28,031 nt of DNA from NCBI RefSeq assembly GCF_018372875.1, contig NZ_JAHAIF010000035.1, positions 1 through 28,031 of the forward strand, written 5' to 3'. The translations under genes and the position numbers were made by a program. Numbering within the stretch: position 1 is the first letter of the stretch; each line of letters begins with the position of its first letter. Of this stretch, positions 1 through 9,197 are shown piece by piece. The DNA comes from Clostridium sp. (GTDB lineage Bacteria > Bacillota > Clostridia > Clostridiales > Clostridiaceae). The notes under the pieces were generated by a model. The model saw only the letters and a list, made by a program, of their open reading frames with translations. It did not search any database and had not been told where the DNA came from.

Positions 1-21
1 TAATGGATATTTATGTATATT

Positions 22-50
22 GGGAGATGCTTTTGCATCTCCTTTTATTT
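22..50 (+). terminator. Rho-independent terminator of an upstream gene
   Basis: A perfect 8-bp stem (GGAGATGC, 23-30, with GCATCTCC, 35-42) encloses a TTTT loop and is followed by TTTTATTTTTAT. This is a classic intrinsic terminator for a plus-strand gene that ends before the window. Confidence 0.85.
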
Positions 51-199
51 TTATCTAGTTTTTATTACTATCTCTGCCTACTAAAATTATACTCTAACTG
101 ATTTTTTCATACCAATATCTATAATATGCCATTTATCATACCCAAGTTTAGAAGTTAGCACCATGAATTTTAGAAGTTCTCAGTATATTAAAATTGATG

Positions 200-228
200 A
201 AAGACCTTTTATAAAAGGCTTTTTTTTT
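200..228 (+). terminator. Rho-independent terminator
   Basis: A self-complementary core (CCTTTTATAAAAGG, 205-218), extended by AAAG/CTTT around one mismatch, is followed by a run of T residues to 228. It reads as a terminator on the plus strand. No gene directly upstream can be identified. Confidence 0.6.
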
Positions 229-270
229 CACTTACTCATATTATAAACAATATTTGTTAAAATAAAGTAG

Positions 271-280
271 GACATATGTC
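271..280. promoter_or_regulatory. Palindromic operator-like site
   Basis: GACATATGTC is a perfect 10-bp palindrome lying 34 bp before the mini-ORF at 314. Its position suits an operator for a dimeric regulator, but no convincing -35/-10 pair was found next to it and no regulator is assigned. Confidence 0.25.
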
Positions 281-313
281 ATATTTAATAATTTATTATA
301 CAAGGAGCTTACT

Positions 314-388
314 ATGAATGCATATTTACAACTCTTAAAAAAGCAAAATATCTTCAATGAAAATATTTATCCTTTCTTAGTATTGTGA
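314..388 (+). CDS. 24-residue mini-ORF, small peptide or gene remnant
   Basis: ATG at 314 is preceded by AAGGAG (302-307) at a 6-base spacing and closes with TGA at 386-388. The terminator at 391-432 follows almost at once, so the unit has a ribosome binding site, an ORF and a terminator. The peptide begins MNAYLQLLKKQNIF and ends in PFLVL. Two readings are possible: a genuine small peptide gene, or the 5' stub of a longer gene whose remainder was deleted. The start loosely resembles the N-terminus of Crp/Fnr-type regulators, but that is too short to identify. Nothing about its function can be stated. Confidence 0.3.
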   Translation: MNAYLQLLKKQNIFNENIYPFLVL

Positions 389-390
389 CA

Positions 391-432
391 TAAAAAATAC
401 CGCATATTCATTTTGAATAATACGGTATTTTA
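391..432. terminator. Bidirectional terminator
   Basis: AAAATACCG (394-402) pairs with CGGTATTTT (423-431), and an inner stem TATTCA (405-410) pairs with TGAATA (414-419), giving about 15 bp with a small internal loop. It is flanked by A residues on the left and T residues on the right, so it works in both directions. It ends the minus-strand small membrane gene (stop 36 bases away) and could also end the plus-strand mini-ORF. Confidence 0.8.
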
Positions 433-467
433 ACTGATTTAATATTAAATTTTCTTTTCATTATATT

Positions 468-761
468 TTAAAATAATACGCTAGTTATTGTTAACGCAAA
501 TATTATTAAAATAAATATTATGGATATTGTTGTTCCTAATTTTGCAAAGTAATCATTCTTAAATTTATATCCTATAAATAGGGATATAAATAATATAATT
601 AAAGAAATAACTCCTACTGGTAATGATATCCCAATTAAGTCAAAAAAATGTTCTCCTAACGTTTTTTCATTCCAAGAAGTAAATGAAAACATTGCTCCAA
701 ATATAGAAAGTATTAAAGAAGCACTTCCTATACCCCATTTTTTAGAATCAGTTATTTGCAT
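468..761 (-). CDS. Small membrane protein, unknown function
   Basis: This 97-residue hydrophobic protein has three predicted membrane segments, at about residues 11-29, 42-65 and 74-96. A short polar loop (about 30-41) and a basic loop (66-73, with K-F-K) separate them. The ATG start is well supported by AAGGAGG about 10 bases upstream. An extended -10 promoter lies about 70 bp upstream and a strong terminator lies 36 bp downstream, so it looks like an intact single-gene unit. No catalytic motif or recognised family was seen. The surface glycosidase gene that reads towards it from the right is ended by its own hairpin, so the two are not likely to be co-transcribed. Confidence 0.7.
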   Translation of the reverse strand: MQITDSKKWGIGSASLILSIFGAMFSFTSWNEKTLGEHFFDLIGISLPVGVISLIILFISLFIGYKFKNDYFAKLGTTISIIFILIIFALTITSVLF

Positions 762-827
762 TATATTATCTCCTCCTTACTCATATTTTTATTTAAATCT
801 TTCACAGAGAATTCAATAAATTTACAA

Positions 828-840
828 ATTCATTATAACA
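828..840 (-). promoter_or_regulatory. Extended -10 promoter for the small membrane gene
   Basis: On the minus strand TGTTATAAT is present (TATAAT is the reverse complement of 832-837), a perfect extended -10 element. No good -35 hexamer sits at normal spacing. The start point would be near 825, giving a leader of about 64 bases. Confidence 0.5.
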
Positions 841-1091
841 TATTTTGTAAATACCGTACTGTTCAATTTTCAAAGATCACTTAGTTCGCACTTTCTACAT
901 ATTACGAACCACATCTAATAAAAATAATATTGCTAATTCTTTATATATAGAAACTTATTTTTATATTTAATTTAATTAGAAAAGGCTACTGGAGAATATC
1001 CAATAGCCCAATTCCAAGGTAATCTTTAAATAATACATATCTAGAATTACTAAGATTTATTAGAATAATTATTTAGCTCTTACTATGGTCA
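841..1091. other. Intergenic region with rRNA-spacer-like motif
   Basis: No gene is seen. The segment 856-882, read on the minus strand, contains TCTTTGAAAATTGAACAG, which resembles the conserved spacer element of Firmicute rRNA operons. No rRNA or tRNA is adjacent. The remainder is AT-rich and includes the terminator of the surface glycosidase gene. Confidence 0.4.
978..1010 (-). terminator. Terminator of the LamG/GH-A surface protein gene
   Basis: On the minus strand GGCTATTGGA pairs with TCCAGTAGCC (plus-strand positions 999-1008 and 984-993), forming 10 bp with one G-U pair and a 5-base loop. TTTTCTAATT follows. It lies about 80 bases beyond the stop codon of the 1220-residue surface protein. 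Confidence 0.7.
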
Positions 1092-4000
1092 CTAATGTTT
1101 TCTATTTTTAAATAAATATACTCCACTTAATGTAATTATTGAAGCTAAGGCCATAATAGGCGAAGATACATCTCCAGTTTTTGGTAGATAACTCCCTTCA
1201 TTATCATTCTCTTCTTTACCTGCATTATTATCTTCATCTTCTGGTATTTCTTTCTCTATATCTTTTAAATTAGATAAAGCATTTTTTAAACTATTCACTA
1301 TATTATCAACTTCCTCTTGAGTTGCATTTGAGTTATTTAAAACTAACCTTGCTTCATTTAAAACATTTTCAAATACTGACCATGTTTCTGCTGTATAATC
1401 AGCTTCATTCTTAGCTTCACTAGCTTTAACTAACTCTTCTAATTTAGATTTATCAACTGCTTGCACTTCTTCTTTATTATTTATTTTTAATATAGTAAAT
1501 GAGTGAGGATCTAATTCTAAATTCATACTTTCATTATCTACTAAGAATTTAGATTTTTCTATTTCAACATTATCAGGATTCTCTAAAGTATTTTCTTCAC
1601 TAAATGAATCTCCAGCAAGCTTCTGCACATTAACTACCTTATTAGTTAAGTCTACACCATCAACTTGAACTTCTATATTTCTTTTCTCATTCTTATCTAA
1701 ATTGACTACAGCTAAATAAATATTACCGTCTTCATCCTTACTAGCTAGTGCATTGAATACATCAACAGTGCTGGCAAACTTAGGCATATAGCTGAAGTTA
1801 CTACTTATAATCTCATTACCAAACATTCCATTTAACATTTCAAATACATGGGCAGAAGGTGTTGAGAAAAACTTATAATTACCTTCACCAGTTAATGTGT
1901 CTGCCCCATCTTGAGGTACTGCTTGTATTACAGCTTGTTGTGTTGGTCCTAATGAATCTGCACCTTCACTATACCAATCTACTAAACAGTGTTTTTGAAT
2001 ATATGGACTACCTAATCTTACATATTCCATTAAACATTTAGCTATATATACAGCATGTGTCTGAGATCTTAATAGTGAATCGGTAGATCTAAATATACCA
2101 AATTCAGAAATTACAGGTACCTTTCCTTCTGGCATTAAATCAACGTATTTCTGAACATGAGCAATACCATTTTTATCTGCTAGCTTCATTGCAGAATCAT
2201 AAAAATCTTCTCCTGAACCTGTTGGAGTACCTGAGTATGGATGTATAGTTAAACCATCATATAAATGATTATAATTATTTTTATCCATAGTTTTTACAAA
2301 ACCTTCTGTTTCAAAACTTGAATATATCTGAATTTCTTTATCAGTTCCAGATAATTCATTTATTTGATTAATTGTATCTCTCATTGCTTGTGACACTTGG
2401 ACAAATCCATCTTTTTCAACTGTATATGATACTTTTATAGTAGCTCCTTCTTTAGGTATGTTTCCGTTTATCCCATCACCAAATAATAGTTCCCCATTGA
2501 AGTAATTAACTTCTACTACATTTTCAGCACCAGTATTTTTAATATTTTCTACTACAGTCCATTCAACATCATTAACATATACATGTACTGAGTCTTTTTT
2601 TACTGCCGTAAATTCATCTTTTTTATAATCCTCTTGAGTATTACTTCCTCTACCTGGTATTGTATTAGCATATCTCATATACTTAACTTGGTTAGGCTCA
2701 CCATTACTCTTAGCTGTTGATGCATTCCATTCTTCTGGTTCTACAACTTCTTGATTTTTTATATTTATAGTTCCACCATTAATATAATGATCTAGAGGGT
2801 CGCCGTCATAATCAGTCCAATACCTTTGTGAAGTTGACCCATCAACTCCACCTTGGTTCATTTCATTACCAATTTCAAAGAATCTTACATTATAAGGCTT
2901 ATGATGTCCATTTTTTTCACGAACCTTTGCCCATTCGATTCCCCCATTTGGATTTGTACCTACTTCAGCATTAAGATATTCAACTAAGTCTGCAGCATCT
3001 TGTGCTGAACCTCTACCTAATCCATATACATAAACTATTTCAGAATTATTTTCATCAGCAAATGTAGCTACTTCTCCTAATCCAAAGTTAGGCTCTATTC
3101 CTTTAGCTGCACTATAAAATCCATGAATTTGATTTTTTCTATTAGATGAATCTCCTATAGAGTCTTTCCATCTAAATAAATTTGAGATAGTACCACCTGG
3201 ATATCTTAGAGAACCAAAATTTGCATTTTTATAAAGCTCTGTAAAGTCTTCTCTCATCTTTCCTGTTTTAGAGTCAAAGCTTCCATATCCATTAAATGAA
3301 TATCTATGATTAATTCCAAAAGTAGCACGACTAATTGAACGTTCAACTTCATTTGGATTTAATTTTAATTTTACATTTTTATCTACTTTATCTTCATATA
3401 TTTCTTTTGCTATATTCTTATCAATTGCATAGTCATATACCCTAATTTCATCTATTTCTCCTACAAATTGTTGTGGATTTTGTGAACTAGGATTTTTATG
3501 ATTTCCTATTATTAAGCTAGTTAATTCATTAACTGAGCTATTCCCAGCATCATATTCTCCATCAAGTTCTCCATTAATGTAATACTTAACTTTGTTTGAC
3601 TTAGGATCAGTGGTTATAATAACATTTTGCCAAGTTCCCTTAGTTACTATATTAGTGGATAAAACATCTTTACCATTAACATATGAACCATACTTATTAT
3701 CTAGACGAAGTGTTAATAAAGATTTGCCAAACTCCCCTTGTTGTAATATAGCTGTATGATTATTTTTGCTAATTTCTCCAGTTTTATACCATAAGGAGAA
3801 GGAGTATGAATTTTTACCAGTATTAATAAAACTATCAATCTTTAAACTACTATCATTACCTTTATTAAAGATTAATGAATTTCCTAATTCTTCATTACTT
3901 GATTTTCCTATAGCTACATTATTACCTATTAATTTTCCATCTTTATCTCCAACTAAGTTGTCTACCTTTCCATTATCAAAATTCCAATGTCCTATTAGAT

Positions 4001-4754
4001 TATCTTCCATTGTTTTATTAGGTGATTTTACTGATTCATATATAGCCTTTGCTTCACTATTATTTATGATTCTATCATATACACGAATCTCATCTATTTC
4101 ACCTTTCATTGAGCCTGGATCATTACCACCATTTTTATGCCTTCCTATTAATAAACTTGTTAATGCATCTACTTTATTACTTCCTGCATCTTTTTCCGAG
4201 TCAAATTTACCATTTATATAGTACTTTATTTTATTAGATTTTGGATCTATTGTAATTGATACATGTTGCCAAATACTTATGTCCACATCTGAATTACTAT
4301 CTATATTTTGTGCATTAACATAACTTCTATATTTATTATCAGAAGTTAATAATAATAATGATCTACCATCGCCATCTTGTTGAGCTAATACAGTATTAGT
4401 ATGAGTTGTTAAGTTCTCATCATACTTGTACCACATTGATATGGTGTATTGGTTCGCACCAGTATTTATAAATTCAGGAACCTTCATGTAACCATCAGAA
4501 TCACTACCAAAGTGAAGGGATTTTCCCATATCTGAGTCTTTAATAGAAATTCCTTCACCTATAAGCTCTCCATTCTTATCACTATTAGCTTTGTTAGTTG
4601 GTGTGCCTTCATTAAAATCCCAATATCCTATTAAGTTTTTTTCGATGTTTACATCTTCCTTAATATTCTTAGCACTAACCACTGATATGGGAGAAAAACA
4701 TGATACAATCAAAGTAAATGATAATAATAAGTTTAATAGTCTCTTCTTTCTCAA
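1092..4754 (-). CDS. LPXTG-anchored glycosidase: two LamG domains plus clan GH-A catalytic domain
   Basis: This 1220-residue surface protein has a signal peptide (1-28), two tandem LamG/concanavalin-like domains (about 38-245 and 251-456, clear duplicates of each other), a catalytic region (about 470-1095), a FIVAR helical module (about 1101-1165) and a sorting signal, LPKTG (1190-1194), with a hydrophobic stretch and basic tail. The catalytic region has clan GH-A marks: RYPGGT (518-522 region), FFEIGNE with acid/base candidate Glu631, and VISEFG with nucleophile candidate Glu884. It looks closest to the GH51/arabinofuranosidase-like superfamily, but the family and substrate are not certain. 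An insertion at about 715-785 is discussed in the findings. Translation begins at TTG, with AAGGAG 10 bases upstream. The neighbouring sulfatase and galactose-6-phosphate operon suggests it releases sulfated galactose units. That link is an inference. Confidence 0.85.
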   Translation of the reverse strand: MRKKRLLNLLLSFTLIVSCFSPISVVSAKNIKEDVNIEKNLIGYWDFNEGTPTNKANSDKNGELIGEGISIKDSDMGKSLHFGSDSDGYMKVPEFINTGANQYTISMWYKYDENLTTHTNTVLAQQDGDGRSLLLLTSDNKYRSYVNAQNIDSNSDVDISIWQHVSITIDPKSNKIKYYINGKFDSEKDAGSNKVDALTSLLIGRHKNGGNDPGSMKGEIDEIRVYDRIINNSEAKAIYESVKSPNKTMEDNLIGHWNFDNGKVDNLVGDKDGKLIGNNVAIGKSSNEELGNSLIFNKGNDSSLKIDSFINTGKNSYSFSLWYKTGEISKNNHTAILQQGEFGKSLLTLRLDNKYGSYVNGKDVLSTNIVTKGTWQNVIITTDPKSNKVKYYINGELDGEYDAGNSSVNELTSLIIGNHKNPSSQNPQQFVGEIDEIRVYDYAIDKNIAKEIYEDKVDKNVKLKLNPNEVERSISRATFGINHRYSFNGYGSFDSKTGKMREDFTELYKNANFGSLRYPGGTISNLFRWKDSIGDSSNRKNQIHGFYSAAKGIEPNFGLGEVATFADENNSEIVYVYGLGRGSAQDAADLVEYLNAEVGTNPNGGIEWAKVREKNGHHKPYNVRFFEIGNEMNQGGVDGSTSQRYWTDYDGDPLDHYINGGTINIKNQEVVEPEEWNASTAKSNGEPNQVKYMRYANTIPGRGSNTQEDYKKDEFTAVKKDSVHVYVNDVEWTVVENIKNTGAENVVEVNYFNGELLFGDGINGNIPKEGATIKVSYTVEKDGFVQVSQAMRDTINQINELSGTDKEIQIYSSFETEGFVKTMDKNNYNHLYDGLTIHPYSGTPTGSGEDFYDSAMKLADKNGIAHVQKYVDLMPEGKVPVISEFGIFRSTDSLLRSQTHAVYIAKCLMEYVRLGSPYIQKHCLVDWYSEGADSLGPTQQAVIQAVPQDGADTLTGEGNYKFFSTPSAHVFEMLNGMFGNEIISSNFSYMPKFASTVDVFNALASKDEDGNIYLAVVNLDKNEKRNIEVQVDGVDLTNKVVNVQKLAGDSFSEENTLENPDNVEIEKSKFLVDNESMNLELDPHSFTILKINNKEEVQAVDKSKLEELVKASEAKNEADYTAETWSVFENVLNEARLVLNNSNATQEEVDNIVNSLKNALSNLKDIEKEIPEDEDNNAGKEENDNEGSYLPKTGDVSSPIMALASIITLSGVYLFKNRKH

Positions 4755-4777
4755 ACCTCTTCATCTCCTTATTTTTT

Positions 4778-4805
4778 GTTATATAATTACACTCTTACTT
4801 ATCAA
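4778..4805 (-). promoter_or_regulatory. Possible promoter for the surface glycosidase gene
   Basis: On the minus strand TTGATA (4805-4800) is followed after 16 bp by TATAAC (4783-4778), a fair SigA-type match just past the operon terminator. It would allow expression of the glycosidase independently of the PTS operon. The match is imperfect and the region is AT-rich. Confidence 0.4.
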
Positions 4806-4860
4806 AAAAAGATTCATATTTAATATAAGTTTTTACGCTAATACTAAAGATGAATCTAAA
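4803..4860 (-). terminator. Terminator at the end of the PTS/sulfatase/tagatose operon
   Basis: On the minus strand AGATTCAT (4857-4850) pairs with ATGAATCT (4817-4810) across a 32-base loop and is followed by seven T residues. It sits about 30 bases after the stop of the kinase gene. The long loop makes it weaker than a compact hairpin, so read-through into the surface glycosidase gene is possible. Confidence 0.55.
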
Positions 4861-4885
4861 TTTAATCAATCACTTTTATTTAATA

Positions 4886-5815
4886 CTATTTATTCAAAGT
4901 TACAATTATTTTTTTATATAAATCTTCCACTACCTCTTTTCTAACGAATCCTGTTTCTGCTTCCATAGCATTTGCTGTACCACAAGCTGAAGCATATCTT
5001 AATACCTCTTCTATATCATAGCCTCTTTCTAATGCAACAGCTACACCACCAACATAAGAATCACCAGATCCAACAGGATTTACAGCTTTTACTTTAGGAA
5101 CAATTACCTTATAAAACTTTCCTTTATAACCTGCTATTGATCCCTTACTTCCAAGAGAAATAACTACAAATTCTATTCCTTGTTCTTGGAATTTTTTAAT
5201 TTCTTCAATAGCATCTTCATCAGTTTCTATTCTTTTACCTGTTAATGCCTCTATTTCATCTCTATTAGGTTTAATAAAGAAAGGTTTAGATTTTATACCT
5301 TCTACTAAAAGTTCTCCACTTGTATCTAACAAAAACTTCTTATTGTTTTTATTAGCAATACTAATTAATTCACCATAGAAATCTTTAGGAATATTTTTTG
5401 GTACACTGCCAGAGGCAACAATAATATTGCTGCTCTTTACTAACTCCTTGTATTTTAACAAGAACTTATTTTGTTCTTCCATAGAAACTTCAGGTCCTGG
5501 TTCTAATATTTCAGTTTGGTCCAAATCCTCTGTAATTATAGCTAAACATTCTCTAGTTTCACCATTTATTTTTATAAAATCACTCTTTATATTATAATCA
5601 AATAACTTTTCTTCAATAAATTCACCAGTTTTTCCACCTAAGAAACCTGTTGCAATACACTCTTCACCCAAGATAGTAGCTACATTTGCAACGTGTATTC
5701 CCTTACCTCCAGGTGTGTTTTCAACCTTAAAGGCTCTCATTACAGTTCCTTTTTGAAGTTCTTTCATTTCATATCTTTTGTCAACAGATGCATTTAAATT
5801 TACTACTAGTATCAT
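4886..5815 (-). CDS. lacC: Tagatose-6-phosphate kinase (PfkB family, LacC-like)
   Basis: This 309-residue PfkB/ribokinase-family sugar-phosphate kinase is predicted to convert D-tagatose 6-phosphate to tagatose 1,6-bisphosphate in the cytoplasm. Visible motifs are TPGGKGIHVAN (34-44), typical of the LacC/FruK/PfkB group, and NPVGSGD (246-252), where Asp252 is the catalytic base. Family sequence alone does not cleanly separate tagatose-6-phosphate kinase from 1-phosphofructokinase. The choice rests on the adjacent LacA, LacB and tagatose-bisphosphate aldolase genes. It is the last gene of the operon, about 20 bp after the aldolase gene, and is followed by a terminator. The start is ATG with AGGAAG upstream. 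Confidence 0.85.
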   Translation of the reverse strand: MILVVNLNASVDKRYEMKELQKGTVMRAFKVENTPGGKGIHVANVATILGEECIATGFLGGKTGEFIEEKLFDYNIKSDFIKINGETRECLAIITEDLDQTEILEPGPEVSMEEQNKFLLKYKELVKSSNIIVASGSVPKNIPKDFYGELISIANKNNKKFLLDTSGELLVEGIKSKPFFIKPNRDEIEALTGKRIETDEDAIEEIKKFQEQGIEFVVISLGSKGSIAGYKGKFYKVIVPKVKAVNPVGSGDSYVGGVAVALERGYDIEEVLRYASACGTANAMEAETGFVRKEVVEDLYKKIIVTLNK

Positions 5816-5833
5816 ATCTAACTTCCTATTCTG

Positions 5834-7221
<1,388 letters not shown>

Positions 7222-7233
7222 TTCTTTTTCCTC

Positions 7234-7662
7234 CTATGCCATCTTATTTAACATATCTACTCTTATTTGATGTCTTCCACCTGAGTATTCAGATGAAACG
7301 AATTTTTCTGAAATTCTTTTTCCAATTTCTAAACTTGTAACCTTAGATCCCATTGTTATTATTGAAGTATTATTATGGTCTCTAGTCATCTTAGCTGAAT
7401 GTTCATCAGCTACTTGTGCACATACTATATACTTATGTTTTGCACATACATTAAAGGAGCCTGTACCATATTCATCTACTACGATACCTCTTACCCCTTC
7501 CTTATTAAGAATTGCTTCACATACTAAATTTGAGGCATCATAAAAATCAACTTCTTTTCCTTCTGTTTTATCTATGACTTCATAACCTTTGTTAAGTAAG
7601 TCTTCCTTTATACCATTTTTAAATTCTACACTTTTGCTATCTGATGCAATTATTACTTTCAT
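7234..7662 (-). CDS. lacA: Galactose-6-phosphate isomerase subunit LacA
   Basis: This 142-residue partner of LacB in galactose-6-phosphate isomerase is the normal LacA length. It has the RpiB-type fold, with VIIASDSKS near the N-terminus, DEYGTGSFNVCAKH (about 63-76) and the ITMGSKV segment. The ATG at 7662 is chosen over the in-frame TTG at 7665 because it lies 8 bases from AGGAGG (7671-7676). LacA with LacB is the hallmark of the tagatose-6-phosphate pathway, so the operon handles a galactose-type sugar phosphate. The gene follows the sulfatase gene after about 15 bases. Confidence 0.93.
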   Translation of the reverse strand: MKVIIASDSKSVEFKNGIKEDLLNKGYEVIDKTEGKEVDFYDASNLVCEAILNKEGVRGIVVDEYGTGSFNVCAKHKYIVCAQVADEHSAKMTRDHNNTSIITMGSKVTSLEIGKRISEKFVSSEYSGGRHQIRVDMLNKMA

Positions 7663-7677
7663 CAAATTTTCCTCCTA

Positions 7678-9156
7678 CTATTTTAGATTTAGTCTTTCAA
7701 ATTGCTCTTTTGGAGCATCCATTTCTTCTAATCCTCTTTTTAAAAGGTCAATATATTTATTTTCTAAAGTTTCATCCTTTATTGGATTTACTTGAGGATA
7801 ATCTTCAACTATATTAAACAACTTGCTTTCAGCAGTATATTTCAAAGCGTCATCAACATTATCTAGTATTGAAGGATTTTCTATTGGAATTTTATAAACA
7901 GGATAATCTGTTCTCTTTAAGAACCTACCCATTTCTATTTCCTTCTCTCTTCCTTTTCCTAAATACTTTCTAATTGTTGTTGGTATGCATGTATATTCAA
8001 AGCATGGCTTATTTTCTTTGTTAGGTGCTCTAAAATATGTATGTTCACCATCTGTAACATTCATTGCTATTCCATGGTAACCATATAAAGCATACTCCCT
8101 GTTATATTCTCCACCTTCTGGAATTGCTTTCCACGAAGTTCCTTGAACATCTTCTGGAATTTCTACTCCTGAATAATCTAGAACTGTTGGCATAATATCA
8201 ATATTTTGAGTTAATACATTTACTCTTTCTCCTGCCATCTTTCCTCCTGGGAAATGTACTAATAGAGGAATGTGAGCTAACTCATTGTACATATGCATAT
8301 AATTCTTACCAAAGTAATTCCTTTCACCTAGGAAATATCCATGGTCTGTAGTTACTATAACTAAGGTATCTTCATATATATTAAGAGCCTTTAATTTATC
8401 TATTAATTTTCCAAAGTGTTTATCTGTCATTGTAAGTAATGCAGCATATCTCTTATTTATGTAGTCTAATGCATCATCTGGTACATCAACTTCTTTATAG
8501 TTTGGTGTTTCAAAATATGGTCCTTCATATTCACAACCATACATCTTCATATATTCTTCTGGAACATCAAATGGTTCATGTGGATCAAAAGTTTCCACCA
8601 TCAAGAAGAAATCATCATGTTCCTTATTATCTTCAAGCCACTCACAGGCTGCATTAAATGTCTTAGGCGTTGGATATTCATCTTCTTGTCTTTCCCACTT
8701 TGTTCTGTTCCATTGATATTGTCTTCTTAATTTTCCATAATAATCATCTGGCATAAATGATGGATCATCAATTTTTGATATCCATGGATCTCCTTCTTGT
8801 CCTCTATAGAAGTCCCAAGTAGAGAATTGTTGAACATAATCCTCTCCACCTAATCTAAAATAGTGAGGATGGTCTGTTACTATATGACTAAATACATTCT
8901 TTTCTGCTAGTACTTTAGGAAGTGTTATATCAAATGGTTCTATTGGCCCCCAAGATCTTTCTAAAAAGTTTAAACGTCCAGTAAGTATATCTCTTCTTGC
9001 AGGCATACATGGAGCAGATCCAACCCAATGATTATCAAATGTAACTGCTTCCTTAGAGAATTTAGTTATATTAGGAGTCTTTACCCAAGTTTCATTATTA
9101 TAGACTTCCATCATATTTCTCTTTAACGTATCCATTAAAACTACGACTGTTCTCAT
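7678..9156 (-). CDS. Cytoplasmic Cys-type sulfatase
   Basis: This 492-residue member of the type I sulfatase/alkaline phosphatase superfamily carries APCMPARRDILTGR (48-61), which contains the C-x-P-x-R signature. Cys50 must be converted to formylglycine for activity. Other active-site residues visible are Asp9 (VVLMDT), ETFDPHEPF with His193, TTDHGYF with the Asp271-His272 metal/sulfate pair, and His295. There is no signal peptide, so it should act in the cytoplasm on an imported sugar, probably after or during PTS phosphorylation. It sits between the PTS IID gene and lacA. In anaerobes the cysteine is oxidised by a radical-SAM maturase (anSME), but the maturase gene nearby is broken. A perfect hairpin precedes the gene. 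Substrate specificity cannot be read from the sequence. Confidence 0.92.
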   Translation of the reverse strand: MRTVVVLMDTLKRNMMEVYNNETWVKTPNITKFSKEAVTFDNHWVGSAPCMPARRDILTGRLNFLERSWGPIEPFDITLPKVLAEKNVFSHIVTDHPHYFRLGGEDYVQQFSTWDFYRGQEGDPWISKIDDPSFMPDDYYGKLRRQYQWNRTKWERQEDEYPTPKTFNAACEWLEDNKEHDDFFLMVETFDPHEPFDVPEEYMKMYGCEYEGPYFETPNYKEVDVPDDALDYINKRYAALLTMTDKHFGKLIDKLKALNIYEDTLVIVTTDHGYFLGERNYFGKNYMHMYNELAHIPLLVHFPGGKMAGERVNVLTQNIDIMPTVLDYSGVEIPEDVQGTSWKAIPEGGEYNREYALYGYHGIAMNVTDGEHTYFRAPNKENKPCFEYTCIPTTIRKYLGKGREKEIEMGRFLKRTDYPVYKIPIENPSILDNVDDALKYTAESKLFNIVEDYPQVNPIKDETLENKYIDLLKRGLEEMDAPKEQFERLNLK

Positions 9157-9197
9157 ATAAAATCTCCTCCAGGTTTACTAAATTTCAATTCATATTA

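Larger units (their letters stand above)
1..230. other. Gene-free stretch with two terminators
   Basis: No supportable gene is seen here. The stretch holds two intrinsic terminators, listed separately, and a 10-base direct repeat (TTTAGAAGTT at 147-156 and 169-178). Short open frames on both strands are not supported by a ribosome binding site or recognisable protein similarity. The gene whose transcript ends at the first terminator lies upstream of the window. Confidence 0.6.

Noticed and set aside
147..178. TTTAGAAGTT direct repeat as the start of a CRISPR-like or iteron array
   Set aside because: There are only two copies, with no third unit at the same spacing and no associated genes.
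1859..2041. Plus-strand open frame inside the surface glycosidase gene
   Set aside because: Antisense shadow of a clear minus-strand gene, with no ribosome binding site or recognisable protein. The same applies to the other long antisense frames, for example 3766-4221, 6791-7099, 10252-10476, 14377-14715, 16042-16383, 17909-18265 and 23706-24101.
4591..4944. Plus-strand open frame spanning the glycosidase-kinase gap
   Set aside because: It overlaps both minus-strand genes and their terminator and has no recognisable domain or ribosome binding site.
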